Shown: in pieces, positions 47,191 through 58,900 of the stretch
Numbering within the stretch: position 1 is the stretch's first letter
Layout of the letters: every line of letters begins with the position of its first letter
Origin: Hansfordia pulvinata
Taxonomy: Eukaryota > Ascomycota > Sordariomycetes > Xylariales
Reading direction: 5' to 3'
Assembly: GCA_006538405.1 (NCBI GenBank)
Contig: BJKQ01000003.1
Span: 2,418,001-2,482,000 of the forward strand
Length of the DNA stretch: 64,000 nt
Made by a program: the position numbers and the translations under genes
The notes under the pieces: generated by a model
What the model saw: only the letters and a program-made list of their open reading frames with translations
The model's database searches: none
What the model was told of the DNA's origin: nothing

Positions 47191-48476
47191 ATGGACTTCT
47201 CACAAAGGCTTCTTCTCGAAGTTGAGCAGGACCACCTACCACTTCAACAGGTAACAACCGTCGAACTTACCTAGCCAGAAGCTCTCATGCTCGTCCAGAA
47301 CGGCAATGTACCTGCCTACACTAACATCGCGATGATCTTGCAGCTCTTTCAAAACATGGGATGCCCGACCTCACCATTCCCAATTGTGCGACTCCCAGCC
47401 CAGCCAGCAGGCGAACGCAGCCCTTTGAACATAATCCCGGATAAGACAGGCCTCTTGTCGGATCCATGGACTCCTGACATCACCGACGTGTATTCCGCTT
47501 GCGCACCCGATGTAAGCAGCGCACGACATAGATCGGTCACGCCGCCTACAAACCGGGTGCGTATATTGCCATCGTGTGTCAGGCGTGCTCCATGCCATCA
47601 CAGCTCTACTAAACTAAATGTTCCGACATAGCAGAAAGAAGACGATGAGCCCATATCCAAAGAGCAAAGTCTAGGTCAGGTGCACGCGACTGTGCAAAAG
47701 CTGCTGCAAGGTTTCAACCTCAGAGTCTCTGCGTGGTACGTGACTGATGCCGAGGTGCCCGTCAATCGGGCCGAGCATGAGCATCAACGTCGCCTTCGCG
47801 CCCTGCAGAAGCTGCATCGGCTGCTGGCGAAGCACTTTCACAGGGTGTCGGCGATGCTCGTTGAAGCGGCTGGCGGTGCCGCCATTCATCCAAGCAGCGT
47901 TAGTTGCAGCATCAATGCTATGCTAGCCCTGTCCACGGCGACTCCATGTTGGTGGACTCATCAGCCACCGAGTTGTCCACAGCGGCGGTCATGTCTGGGC
48001 CCAGGCCGGAGCCTGATGGAGCTCAGGACCTGGCACCGTATCTACACGACCCGCTGGAGGCATTTGCATCGATCCCCCACGTCGCCGAAGGTGTGCAGCC
48101 CTACCGGCCCCAGGTCTCGATGTCCCACGCGCATGAGGCAACGACCCCACATCCCGGGGAAACGGAGGCACCGGAACCCTTGCACCAGGTGCCACAGCCT
48201 AATGACTTGTGGGTGCGAAGCACGCCTGGCCCCGAGACCAGTGCACCCACAAATGAACACATGCAGGAACCGTCGGCTCGTCTCAGCGACCCGTCTGTGT
48301 CGCCAGCCCACGCTTCAAGGACACCACAACACAGCGCCGGTTACGTCAACTCATTCCAGCACCTTGGGGTGCCCGCGAGAATTCATCACTGCCCGGAGCC
48401 CCTTTGCCGCAGCTCGTTTACTCGGTCCGATAATAGGAATCGCCATTATCGCGACATCCATGTTCGACGGCGCTAG
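47191..48476 (+). CDS. One-finger C2H2 protein with helical module (member K)
   Basis: Putative protein of about 372 residues. Exons are 47191-47250 (20 codons), 47299-47511 (71 codons) and 47632-48476. Introns of 48 and 120 nt start GTAACA and GTAAGC, end GTCCAG and CATAG, and are phase 0. Exon 3 opens with two long predicted helices (H-A-T-V-Q-K-L-L-Q-G-F and R-A-L-Q-K-L-H-R-L-L), resembling the module of genes H and J. One missing base at CCC 47927-47929 explains a frame switch; exon 3 plus one base is divisible by three. A Pro/Glu/His-rich spacer leads to a single C-terminal finger, C-x4-C-x12-H-x4-H with T-R-S-D-N-R-N-R-H. The usual first finger is absent. This is the last array member before the conserved genes. 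Confidence 0.68.
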
Positions 48477-49464
48477 CCGCGACTGATTTGTCCCACCTGC
48501 TCGGCGCTTGGTGTCAACAACCATATGCAACGCTGGCAGGTACCGGCAGACGAGGCGCAGCTGAAGGCCTACCTTTCAGCGCTTTGGCAATTGCTACCGT
48601 TGGATCGTTGCATTGTGTGACGGAGCCGCGACCGTACAAATCGCAGGACACTGTCTCCGGCCATTTATTCATTCATTAGGGAATCCCGTCCTGTCAGAAA
48701 GGGCACCTTTCACTTCGTGTTTTCTCATTGGCGTTTCATCTGCATAGAACTGGAAACTGAACGAGATCATGGACGGAGCTCCTGGAAAGGACTGGTGCGA
48801 TATCACGGCCGAATAGAAATAATTGGAACTCCCCCACACATGCGCCCGCACAATCACTTGCTCTTGCAAACGTCTCATCGTGCAGGATCTATGAGCATGG
48901 CATACACTGAACATGCAACCACACCTGGGTCAGGTCGTATCAGCCCACGCTTTTTTATACTTCCATCTTAACAGTACGCATAGAATGGTGTCGTTGCTAC
49001 CTCTGGCCCTCGGAGGTTCAGCGCTCATGAGGAGAGACGGGCTATCGTGTGGCTGCCCGCAAGTGATCGACTTCCTGCATGTGTGCTGGTAGACCACACT
49101 GTGCTGCTGCTACAGGCGGAGCGGAGGTACGAAGGTACTCCGACAGATCCATGGATTTCTGATGGCTGCTAGCCTTCATCTGATTGGTTGGAACCACTGA
49201 AGCCTGTGACGCGCCAGAGCAGCGTCTGCTACGAAAAAAGCTCCAATTCGAGTCCGACTGCTGCTGTCGCTGGCCCGCCGCATCATCTCGGACCCTTCCG
49301 CCGCCGACCTCGCTCTGCCCTTCGACCTCTTCCCACGAACGGCCGCGACCCTTGACGTCAATCTCCCCTCCGCCAGCCATGATCTAGCCTCTCGGCCCTG
49401 CTCCTGTCCGACAACCTCTCGCCTGCCCAGGCAAGGCAGTGCATGCCACAGCACCCGCCTCACG
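48477..49464. other. Intergenic boundary between accessory and conserved genes
   Basis: No gene seen. The DNA from about 49240 onward is CT/GC-rich and probably holds the promoter and leader of the PPR gene. Confidence 0.5.
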
Positions 49465-51962
49465 ATGCGCTCGTCGCACGTGGCCCGCCACGTCCTGCGA
49501 CACGTCGCCGCCCATCCCCTCTCCCCGCCTCCGCCCTGCTCTCCCTCGGAACCGCCGCCGCCCGGCCTCTCTACCGCACATATCCCATCGGCTGCCGCGT
49601 CCCGCGAGCTCTGCAACGCCGCACCTTCCTCGGCTTCCTGCAGAAGCCCCCGCGCACCCTCAAGGAGATTGAGGCCGAGCCAGGCTACGAGACGCTGCTG
49701 CAGTTCCGCGCCAACGAGAACGACAATGTCCGCCCGCCCCCAAAGTCAGAGCTGGTCCAGGGCTGGAGGGACTTCTTCGGCTTCAAAGCCAAGCGCTCTC
49801 GCGCCGTCAACTCCACCCAGGCCTTTTGCGCCCACCGCGTCCTGCGCCACCTCTCGCAGCCCGCCGACTCCGAAGACCCCAGGCTGGATCTGAAGGACCT
49901 CCGCCTCGCTCGCGATACACTGGCAAAAACGCCCAAAGACGCCTCTTCCGACCACCTCGACTTGGCGCAGTCGTTATATACCGAGATCCGCCGCCAGACC
50001 CTGCGCTTGCCCCGGTCCCTCAAGCTCCACTATGCCTCGCCGAAACTCCAATTGGCGGCCAACGAGATGCCTGACGCTATTAATGACCCAAAACGTCTGA
50101 TAGCGCTGATGTCTTTCTTCGGCCAGGCTGTCCAAGCCAAGGATTTCATTGCTCAGGTCACATGCAACAATACCGCGCGCCTGGCGAAGTCTTGGGGCCC
50201 CATCATCCGGGGCCTGGCCAAGGAGGGGCGCGAGAAGCAGCTATTGGAGGCATTGGAAGCGGCACAGGCGGACGGGATCGAGCTCGACCCTGGCTTGCAT
50301 GCTGTCATGACTCGGTTCTACGCCCAGAAAGACAATGTCGAGCAGACAAAGTGGTGGTTTGGCCGGGAGATTGCCAACGGCTATCCGCCTCGCGCCGAGG
50401 CCTTCTCAGCCGTACTTCAGTTTGCCCAGCGCAATAACGAACTCGAGTGGGCACAGAAGACCTACGAAGACCTCATCGACAAACTTGAGAACAGCAGCTG
50501 GGGAGTGGAAAAGCCCAGCTGGGATGCTTCGTACTGCTGGGCAGTCGTGCTGCTTGGGAAAGGGGTTGACCACATTGAACACATGTTTCGCATCAACATG
50601 GAGACCCGAAAAGACCGGCCAGCCTGCCAACCCGACATAGGCTCTATCAACGCTCTATTGAAAATTGCCAATGAGAACAAAGACACCTACCTTGCGGAGC
50701 GCATCATGGCTCTCTCGGAAAAGATGGGGTTCCAGCCAGACCTCGAATGTCAGCTTCTACGGCTCGAGTACCGCGTCAGCGCCAATGATCTTGATGGCGC
50801 ATTTGCCGTCTTCAAGTCCATGGATGTGGACAGCCTGGACGACGTTCTCCCTCAGCTCAACGAGCTCATCAGAGCATTGTGTTCTGCCCGATCACTGAAT
50901 TATGAACACATTCTCGAGGTAACGAGCTTTGTTGAAGAGCGACGTGCCACTCTCGAACCGCAGACGGTCGTGTCCATTTGCCTCGCTTTCTTGAGGAATG
51001 ATGAGCAATACGAAGTGATGGACACTCTGTCGCTACACACGGCACACTACAGCATCAGCGAGCGACAAATGGTTCGCAAGGCATTCGTGGATTACTGTCT
51101 GGAAGGGTCCAACAGTACAGCGCGCGTGTGGGACGCCTATGCGCTCCTGCGACAATTCTTCCCCGAGGTCGAGAAGGAGCACCGCGAGGCCATCATGGAC
51201 ATGTTCTTCAGCCGTCAGCGAGCAGACATGGCGAGTAATGTGTTTGGGCACATGCGGCAGCACAGCAGCTCTACGCAGCGCCCCACGACAGACACGTATA
51301 CGCGATTTCTCCTGGGTATTGGCCGCTGCCCTGACCCGGAGGGACTCGCGACGGTGCACAACATGCTGAAAACAGACACGGTGGTGCAGCCTGACACGAA
51401 GCTCTTGAACGCCCTCATGGCCGCCTACATCGCTTGCGACAACCCTGACCGCGCCCTCGATTTCTGGACCGAGATCACGACCTCGGCAGAGGGGCCTTCT
51501 TACGCATCACTCGAAATCGCCTTCCGGGCTTACGAAGTGATACCCTACGGCTTCAGATCAGCCGCTACACTGTGGGAGAAGATCTTGCGGATGGAGATCG
51601 ACGTGCCGGTTTTTGTGTACACCGCTTATGTGTGCGTCCTTGCCGCGCACGGAGACCTGGAGAAGGCCCGCCAGATGCTCCAGAATATGGAGAGCGTGGT
51701 GGGGGAGCGGCCAAAGGCGTACGAGTAAGTCGCACTCATTCTTCCGAATCCGACTGCCTGCGGCACTGAGCGTGCGAATGCTAACAAAGACAGTCTCGCG
51801 CTTGTATATAATGCGATAGTGTCCCCTGAAGGCAAAGACGAGTTCGAAACCTGGGCCCAGGCCGAGTACTCGGTGGCATGGCGCAAGCTCCGCAAGGGCT
51901 ACCGGCGCCGCGAGGTCGATGGGCTGAATCTGTTCAAGATCACCCGCGACTGGAAGGCGTGA
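49465..51962 (+). CDS. CIA84: Mitochondrial PPR-type protein, CIA84-like
   Basis: About 809 residues. It resembles fungal complex I intermediate-associated protein 84, which in Neurospora binds the membrane-arm intermediate during NADH dehydrogenase assembly; I name it from the conserved N-terminal block (P-G-Y-E-T-L-L-Q-F-R-A) and the helical-repeat body. The start at 49465 gives a good mitochondrial presequence (M-R-S-S-H-V-A-R-H-V-L-R), but one missing base in CCCC 49523-49526 is needed to enter the main frame. The main frame alone would start at 49443 with an unlikely Pro/Arg N-terminus. Exon 1 ends at 51724; a 69-nt intron (GTAAGT, GCTAAC, GACAG) leads to exon 2, 51794-51962. Exon sum plus one is divisible by three. 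The body consists of repeated helix pairs typical of PPR/TPR-like proteins. A different PPR family is the main alternative to CIA84. Confidence 0.78.
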
Positions 51963-52960
51963 GCCGTCCTGCGACGGGCCGATCGAGCAGATCTCGTCAT
52001 CAGATCGCGTCCCGCACTCTGTATGGCAATGCGGCACGCCGTGCCGTATATGTACACGTACTGTACCAATTTTGGAGAAGTTCGCTGGCTTTTTGTATCT
52101 AGATCACTTGCCAGCTCACAAGCCGCTGCAATGTGTACGACTCTGAGAGTGTGCCATAAGTCTTTGACCGTTCTGGTTGAACACTTGCCTGCCATCATAC
52201 AGGGTCCAAAGGAAACAGTCGAAGATGGTGGCAAGAGGCTTCAGTGGCGTGTTAGAGTACCGTACATTGTAAACCAAATGTCAGATACTTATGTGCATAC
52301 CTTCCTTGACTGCCTTTGCGTGGGCCACGCGGAGGTCTCTGGCTGAGTTGACCGATGACTGGCCGAGGTCATCGAGTTTGGATGCATGTAACACTTCCCC
52401 TGACCAGAGCATCAAGATCGAAATACCGAAAGCAACTGGTGTCGTGAACTCCAATAGGCTGCAAAGCCCCCAACACCATTTGCAGCCGGCCATGGCTGAC
52501 GTTTCATCCGCGAATCACATGTGAAACGAAAAGAATGTCCCATTTCTCTTGGTGTTGTTATCGTTCTTGATATGTACATCTTCTGACAAGCCGTCTGCCC
52601 ATTCCGCTCTGATCTGATGCAATGGCCAACGTATGGTCGACGAGCTTGATACACTCTATTGTTACATGTACACGCCGCCGCCCATCCGCGCGGCGGGAGT
52701 CGGGGCTTGGAGTCGAGACGGGACGGACTCCTCCTGGCTGCTTCTCATGTCCACCACATGATTGCATCCAGCTGAGATATTGCCCGTCAGCAAGTCAGGA
52801 GTCGTAGCCATAGCGACGTCCCACGGTCGTCGCTGCAATGACCAACGCCCAGTGGCTCTCCGAGGAAGCACGAAGGCCAAGGCTTGCGGACGGGATCAGA
52901 CACGGCCGCGCACCATCTCGGACACCCGCGACTCCGCGGTATCGAGCTCAGGACCGCTCT
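51963..52960. other. Intergenic region between convergent genes
   Basis: 3' flanks of the PPR gene (+) and RSM18 (-). No gene or RNA is recognised. Confidence 0.5.
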
Positions 52961-53867
52961 CTACATGAAGCTGGCGTCGCTCTTGGCGGCGGCGGCGGCA
53001 GCGGCCGGGGCGGCGGCCGCCGCACGGCCGCCGCGGCCGGCATAGGAGCGCAAGAGAATCTCGGGGTGGCGGTGGACGGAAGGATGCAGGCCCTGGCCGA
53101 TGGCGCGGCGGACGGCCTTGGAGGCCTTGCGGTGGTTGACGTGGCTCAGGCCTGTGATCCTGCGGGCTTGATGCGGCCGTGGGTGGTGATGAAGTCGGAG
53201 ACGACGGTGGGGTTCTGGCGCGAGGTCACGGGTCAGTCTCACGACGAGAAGAAGCCGATGGCGAGCAAGAGCGAAAGGCAGAGAGGGAGAGAGGGAGGGA
53301 GGGAGAGAGAGAGCGCCTGGCTTACGCGGTACAAGTCGAGCACGTTGACGCCGAGAGCGTCCACCGTGTCGTGATAGGGCCTGAGGGCCCTCGACCACTT
53401 GTTCATCTCCAGGCCCGACAGGTCGTGGGCGCTGTAGACCTCGCCGGACTTCCACTGGCGCGTGAGCATGCGCGAGTAGGCGTCCGCGTCCTGGTGCTGC
53501 TTCAGCTGCTCCTCGGCGGGGATGTTGTTATCGCGGCTCGCGGCCTCGCGCTGGTTGCGCAGGAGCCGGTACATGTTGGAGGCGGCCTCGGTTGTGGTGG
53601 TCGAGGTGGGCTCGTCCATGCCGAGGAGGGCGGAGGCGGAGGATTTCGGCGCGGATTTGCGAACTGGAGAGCGGGAAATGGTTAGCTGACTGGTCGTGCT
53701 CGTGTCCAGGGTGCCGGCCCGGCGCATTGAGGTCGGCGAGGGCGCCGTTGGAGGGGAGGATGCTTACGGTCCCGGACTGGCGCGGTGGTGGACAGCTTGG
53801 CGCACTGGGGAGCGAAGAAAGCGCTGGGCTGGCGCAGGGCGCCGAACAGAGGTAGCCGGGGAGGCAT
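52961..53867 (-). CDS. RSM18: Mitochondrial small-subunit ribosomal protein bS18m
   Basis: Component of the mitochondrial ribosome 37S subunit, about 230 residues. Exons, in coding order, are 53867-53768, 53663-53326 and 53214-52961. Introns of 104 and 111 nt both start GTAAGC and end CTCCAG and GCGCCAG. The N-terminus (M-P-P-R-L-P-L-F-G, then A-K-L-S-T-T-A-P-V-R) is a typical cleavable presequence. The S18 core is in exon 3: N-P-T-V-V-S-D-F, then R-I-T-G-L-S-H-V-N-H-R-K-A-S-K-A-V-R-R-A-I-G and S-V-H-R-H-P-E-I. One missing base at GGG 53164-53166 (CCC on the coding strand) breaks the frame inside this core; exon sum plus one is 231 codons. The C-terminus is Ala-rich. An in-frame upstream ATG exists at 53933. 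It is divergent from IMP3. Confidence 0.9.
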
Positions 53868-54239
53868 GGTAGGCGTAGCGATGCGTACCGGTGATGGCGC
53901 GAATCGGAGGTGGGACAACGGTGTTGACAGCAAGGAGGGATCGCAGTCGGGCGACTCGACGTCGACGGTGGTGATAATTTAGAGCGGGTCCCTGACCAAT
54001 GAGCTGCACAGATGGCTGCGCGGTAGCCGTCACGCAAACGCGCTGCACTCAGGCGCTCCCGCCGAGGTGTGTGGGTACGTACCTTGGCCCCTGTGGAACT
54101 TATCGATAGCCGCGGGGCCCAGAAAAAAGTCGAGGAAGCCATCGCCATCAGCTTGGTCGTCGCAGCACTGCACTAGAACTACCTCTCCCCCTCGCATCGT
54201 CGCCGCCTGGCTCATCATCATACCCGGCTCATCGCAATC
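53868..54239. promoter_or_regulatory. Shared 372-bp divergent promoter of RSM18 and IMP3
   Basis: The two ATGs face away from each other across 372 bp with no other gene. Regulation of a mitochondrial ribosomal protein and an rRNA-processing factor from a shared region is plausible but is inference. A GATGGGACC/ACAACGG-rich core without a clear TATA suggests a housekeeping promoter. Confidence 0.55.
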
Positions 54240-54862
54240 ATGCCGCGCAAACTCAAGCACCACGAGCAGAAGCTGCTCAAGAAGGTCGACTTCATCAACT
54301 ACAAGCAGGACAATGACCACCGCGATGCGGCCGTCGTCCGTCGCTACATGATCCAGAAGCCCGAGGACTACCACCGATACAACCGGATATGCGGGGTCAG
54401 TCCATCCGCGAACTCGCCCTGGTCCCCAGGCTCGTCCTTCGTACTCAATAGACTAACGGTTGCATAGTCTCTGCGCCAGCTCGCCCACAAGCTCAGCTTG
54501 CTGCCCCCGACAACCCCGTCCGCCGCCGGCACGAGGAGCTGCTCCTCAACAAGCTGCTCGACCTGGGCATCCTGCCCTCGGCCTCCAAGCTGTCGTCCGT
54601 CGAGCACGGCGCCACCGTCTCCGCGTTCGCCCGCCGCCGCCTGCCCGTCGTCATGACCCGCCTGCGCATGGCCGAGACCGTCCAGGCCGCCACCGCCATG
54701 ATCGAGCAGGGCCACGTCCGCGTCGGCACCGACGTCATCACCGACCCGGCCTTCTTCATCTCCCGCAACATGGAGGACTTTGTCACCTGGTCCGTGGGCT
54801 CCAAGATCAAGCGCAACATCATGAAGTACCGCGACAAGCTGGACGACTTTGAGCTGTTGTGA
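54240..54862 (+). CDS. IMP3: U3 small nucleolar ribonucleoprotein IMP3
   Basis: Nucleolar protein of the U3 snoRNP in the small-subunit processome; with IMP4 and MPP10 it helps U3 RNA pair with pre-rRNA. It is about 183 residues, the usual family length. Exon 1, 54240-54395, encodes the strongly conserved start ([16 protein letters not shown]). A 72-nt phase-0 intron (GTCAGT, GACTAAC, CATAG) leads to exon 2, 54468-54862. Exon 2 carries [10 protein letters not shown] and the S4-like RNA-binding stretch ([14 protein letters not shown] and I-E-Q-G-H-V-R-V-G). One missing base in CCCCC 54504-54508 breaks the frame between L-L-P-P and D-N-P-V. Because the gene is essential in yeast, an assembly error is far likelier than a real mutation. 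Confidence 0.95.
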
Positions 54863-55941
54863 TTATTCTTGACCGTGTTTTCCGTGGGTTATTCAACGAC
54901 ATTGCAAGGCGTTCCGGCTTGGGGGGATTGTAGTTCTTTAGCATCCATGTATGGCAATGCACACATTGAACTCTGACTTGAAGTGTTCTGAAGACTTCGT
55001 GCGATGTGGCTGTTTATTGAGACATAACTTGTGTGTAGCCCGCCATGGTCCAGTATCGTAGCCAGCAGTAACGGAATGACCAACTATTTGGAGTATTTGG
55101 CCCGTCGGAGAGGGGTTTCATGTACTGGAGCGTCGCGAGAAGCCCAGTAACTTTCAGTTGCAACAGACCTATGCACCAAATTTGATTGCATTCCCACATC
55201 ACCAACACCCTTGAATCGGGCTTCAGCTCTGCCGTGAGGTAGTGTTGGCATCGGCTCAAGGATCCGAGCCCCAGCTGCACTCATGCTGAGGTGCTGTTCA
55301 GTATAATGTAGTTACTGTCAGCAGGGCAGTCTTTAATCGATACCTGCGTGTATTCCAGCCATGGACGGTGGTAACCGACGCAGCGCCCCAGGTATTGATG
55401 ATTTTTTGCAGCATCGAACCCGCATAATCGGTGGGAGGTAAGGAAGTCCCCCCGACGTATACGAACATGTGACCTGTTGTCACAAAAGGTTGGTCGGTAG
55501 AAGATGGGCTTGAGGGGAGTTGAAGTTTCCCGACGATGTCAACATGTCAAAAACCATTCATTGAAGTCGTGATTGTCGGTGATTGTCTAGTGCCGGGCCA
55601 ATTATTACGTCAATTGGCACGGTGCCTGTAGCGGCAGTGGGGGTTCAGCTTCCCGCCATGGTGTTAGCCGGTACCGCTATGAAAGCCCGGGCTGATGGGC
55701 AACCACAGCGCCCTTACTTTAGCACCCCACGAAACACGGCTCCGACGCGTTTGCCACGTGATAGGGCGTATCTCACACAGGCTTCCACCCGTACCTCACA
55801 CATCCCACATCGCCTTTGTTGCGCGGCATTCCCACCCCGCGTTGCGCATCAACCCGCCTGCGACAAAGATGCGAGACTGCATCATGAACGCTTCTCGTTA
55901 GGGAGCGCTTGATCCCTATCGGCAAATCACACACCGTGATC
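54863..55941. other. Intergenic and promoter region
   Basis: 3' flank of IMP3 and the promoter of the helicase gene. No gene is recognised. Confidence 0.5.
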
Positions 55942-58900
55942 ATGGCCCCGTCAACCCAGACCATAGTGCTGTCTGACGACGACGAGCCCGCTGTCACAGT
56001 CGCGTCCAGCGCGCCCGTCATCGTCGCGGCCGCTGACCGAGCCAAGCCTGCGAAGCGCAAACAGCGACCCTCGGCCATCAATCTATCATTCGACTCTGAT
56101 AATTCCGATAGCCCCGATGACAGTCCACACGCGCGTCGCAGAGCGCATGCCTCGAGTGCAAATGAAAAAGCCAGGCGCAAGGGCAAAGCCAAGGCCCCGG
56201 CAAAGCGTGCCCGTACAAGTCGTACTCGGGGGCAGACAGCTAAGAACCTGGAGGATGGTAAAGCCGACATCTCCGATCTAGCCCAGGACCTTCCGGAGTA
56301 TCTTGTCCAGCGGAGGGCGCAGTTCAACGACGGCATCCAGCGCTTCCATGACGCCGGCTTGCGGCTGCCACCCGACTACTCAGACATATACTTTTCCGAC
56401 GACGAGAAGCTCCAGGATCTGGATGAAAGGCCCCAGTTCAGCAGGAAAAGTGGCATCAAGCCCTCGCGCCCGTACCAAGACATCCCACTGGATTGCGGCC
56501 TGATCCCCGCCTCCATTGCTCAATATCTTCGCGACTACCAGGTGGAAGGCGTTCGTTTTCTCCAACAATTCTTCATCTACCAGAAAGGCGGCATTTTGGG
56601 CGACGACATGGGTCTCGGCAAAACGGTGCAGGTAGCAGCTTTCTTGACTGCTGCATTCGGCAAGACGGGAGACCGGCGGGACTCGAAGAGAATGCGAAAG
56701 CATCGCCGCACGAAAGAGAAAGCTTGGTATCCCCGCGCCCTCATCATCTGTCCCGGATCCCTGACCCAGAACTGGAAGCAAGAGCTCGATCGTTGGGGAT
56801 GGTGGGAGACGGACCTCTACCACGGTTCCAGCAAGGACGACGTGCTCCAAGCGGCTTTGGCCGGGAGGCTGGAAATCATGATTACGACCTACACCACGTA
56901 CAAGAACTACTTCGAGGATGTCAACCGCGTTCCCTGGGACGTCGTTGTTGCTGACGAATGCCATCATATCAAAGATATGAGGTCTGCAGTGGCCATCGCC
57001 ATGAATCAGGTCAATGCACTCTGTCGCATCGGTTTGACGGGGACTGCCATCCAAAACAAATATGAGGAGCTGTGGACGCTTCTCAATTGGACGAACCCGG
57101 GCCAATTCGGGAGCGTGCAGGAGTGGAGAGCCGCCATCAGCCAGCCTCTCACCATCGGCCAGTCGCACGACGCAACGCTGGCACAGCTGGCTGAGGCTCG
57201 CAAGACTGCCATCAAACTGCGCGATAATCTACTGCCGCGATTCTTCCTCAGGCGCATGAAGAGCCTCATAGCCCATCAGCTGCCCAAGAAGAGCGACAAG
57301 GTTGTGTTCTGTCCCTTGTCGGATCTGCAGCGCGAGGCCTACCAAAATCTAGTCGACAGCGACTTGGTTGACTTTGTTCGCCTGGCCTACAACACTTGCC
57401 CTTGCGCCTCGGGCCGCAAGAGGGGGTGGTGTTGCTACAAATTTTACGACCGCGAGGCCAAGGAATCTTGGAAGGCCCTGGTCTTTCCCATCATCATGTC
57501 TCTCCAAAAGCTCTCGAGCCACTTTAACCTCCTCATTCCCCAGATCGCCGACATCACCCAGAAGCAAAAGCGCGACCTCCGCTACCTTCAAGCGGCAATG
57601 CCTCAGCGATGGAAGGAGTTCTTTCAGAAACGGGATTCGATCATGGACCTGGCTAACCCCGAGTTCTGCGGAAAATGGAAGATTTTACGACAATTGCTCA
57701 AGTTCTGGCATGGTGCGGGAGACAAGGTTCTGGTCTTCTCGCACAGCGTCAGGCTGCTGCGGATCCTCCAGCACCTGTTCAACAACACCAACTACAACGT
57801 CAGCTACCTTGACGGATCGTTAAGCTACGAGGATCGCCAGACCACCGTGGACGACTTCAACTCGGACCCTGACCAGTTCGTCTTCCTCATCTCTACCAAG
57901 GCCGGTGGAGTGGGGTTGAACATCACCTCAGCCAACAAGGTGGTTATCATGGATCCACACTGGAACCCCTCCTATGACCTACAAGCCCAAGATCGTGCCT
58001 ATCGTATAGGCCAAACACGCGACGTGGATGTATTCCGCCTCATCTCAACTGGGACGATCGAGGAGATTACCTACGCTCGACAGATATACAAGCAACAGCA
58101 AGCCAACATCGGATATACCGCTTCGAACGAGCGCCGATACTTCAAGGGTGTCCAAAGTGACTCGGGTCGCAAGGGTGAGCTCTTCGGCATCATGAACCTG
58201 CTCGCCTACCACCAGGATGAGGTAATTCTGCAAGGGATTGTCAACAAGACCAACGTTGCCGAGGCTAAAGTGGGCATCCGTCTGGCCGACATCGACATGG
58301 ACCAGGCTGTCAAAGACGAAGATGACCATTTGAAGAAGGAGGATCAGGACGACGAAACTGGCGGTCTGAAGCAGTTGTCGTCGATGTTGACCAAGGACAC
58401 GCCGGAGCCCGAAGCCAAGCAGAAGCCAAAGACAGACTCCGTGCAGGCTATTCTGGCCATGGCTGGGGTGGACTACACGCACGAGAACTCGGAAGTCGTG
58501 GGGTCGTCCAAGATCGAGACTGAGCTATCTCGGAAAGCCGCTCTGGTCGATAGCCAGGATCCAGCGGAGCAAGCAGAGCACACACTGTTCATGACCAGCC
58601 AAGAGGCGTTTGAGGAAAGCTTCGACGAAAACATGGCGCATTTCGAGTTTCTGTACAACCCACCCAGCGAGGTGATGCTCCGGCAATTCTGCACCATGGC
58701 GCAAACCATGGGCTTCCCTGACTCGACGCAGTTCGCTCTCGCCGTCGAGAGTATGACGCAGGAAGGGAGACGCAATTGTCTTGACAACTTCTACAGGGAG
58801 AGGCTGGAAAAGCTGAGGAGTGCGGCTGCACTGGGTTCTGACGAGGGGGAGCTGGTGCCAGAGGTCAGAAGACAGCATGGGCCCTCCATTGCACCTCCTT

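Noticed and set aside
54240..54862. Programmed frameshifting in IMP3, RSM18 and the other genes
   Set aside because: No slippery-site or stimulatory structure pattern; breaks are at unrelated G/C runs in unrelated genes and all are one-base shortfalls.
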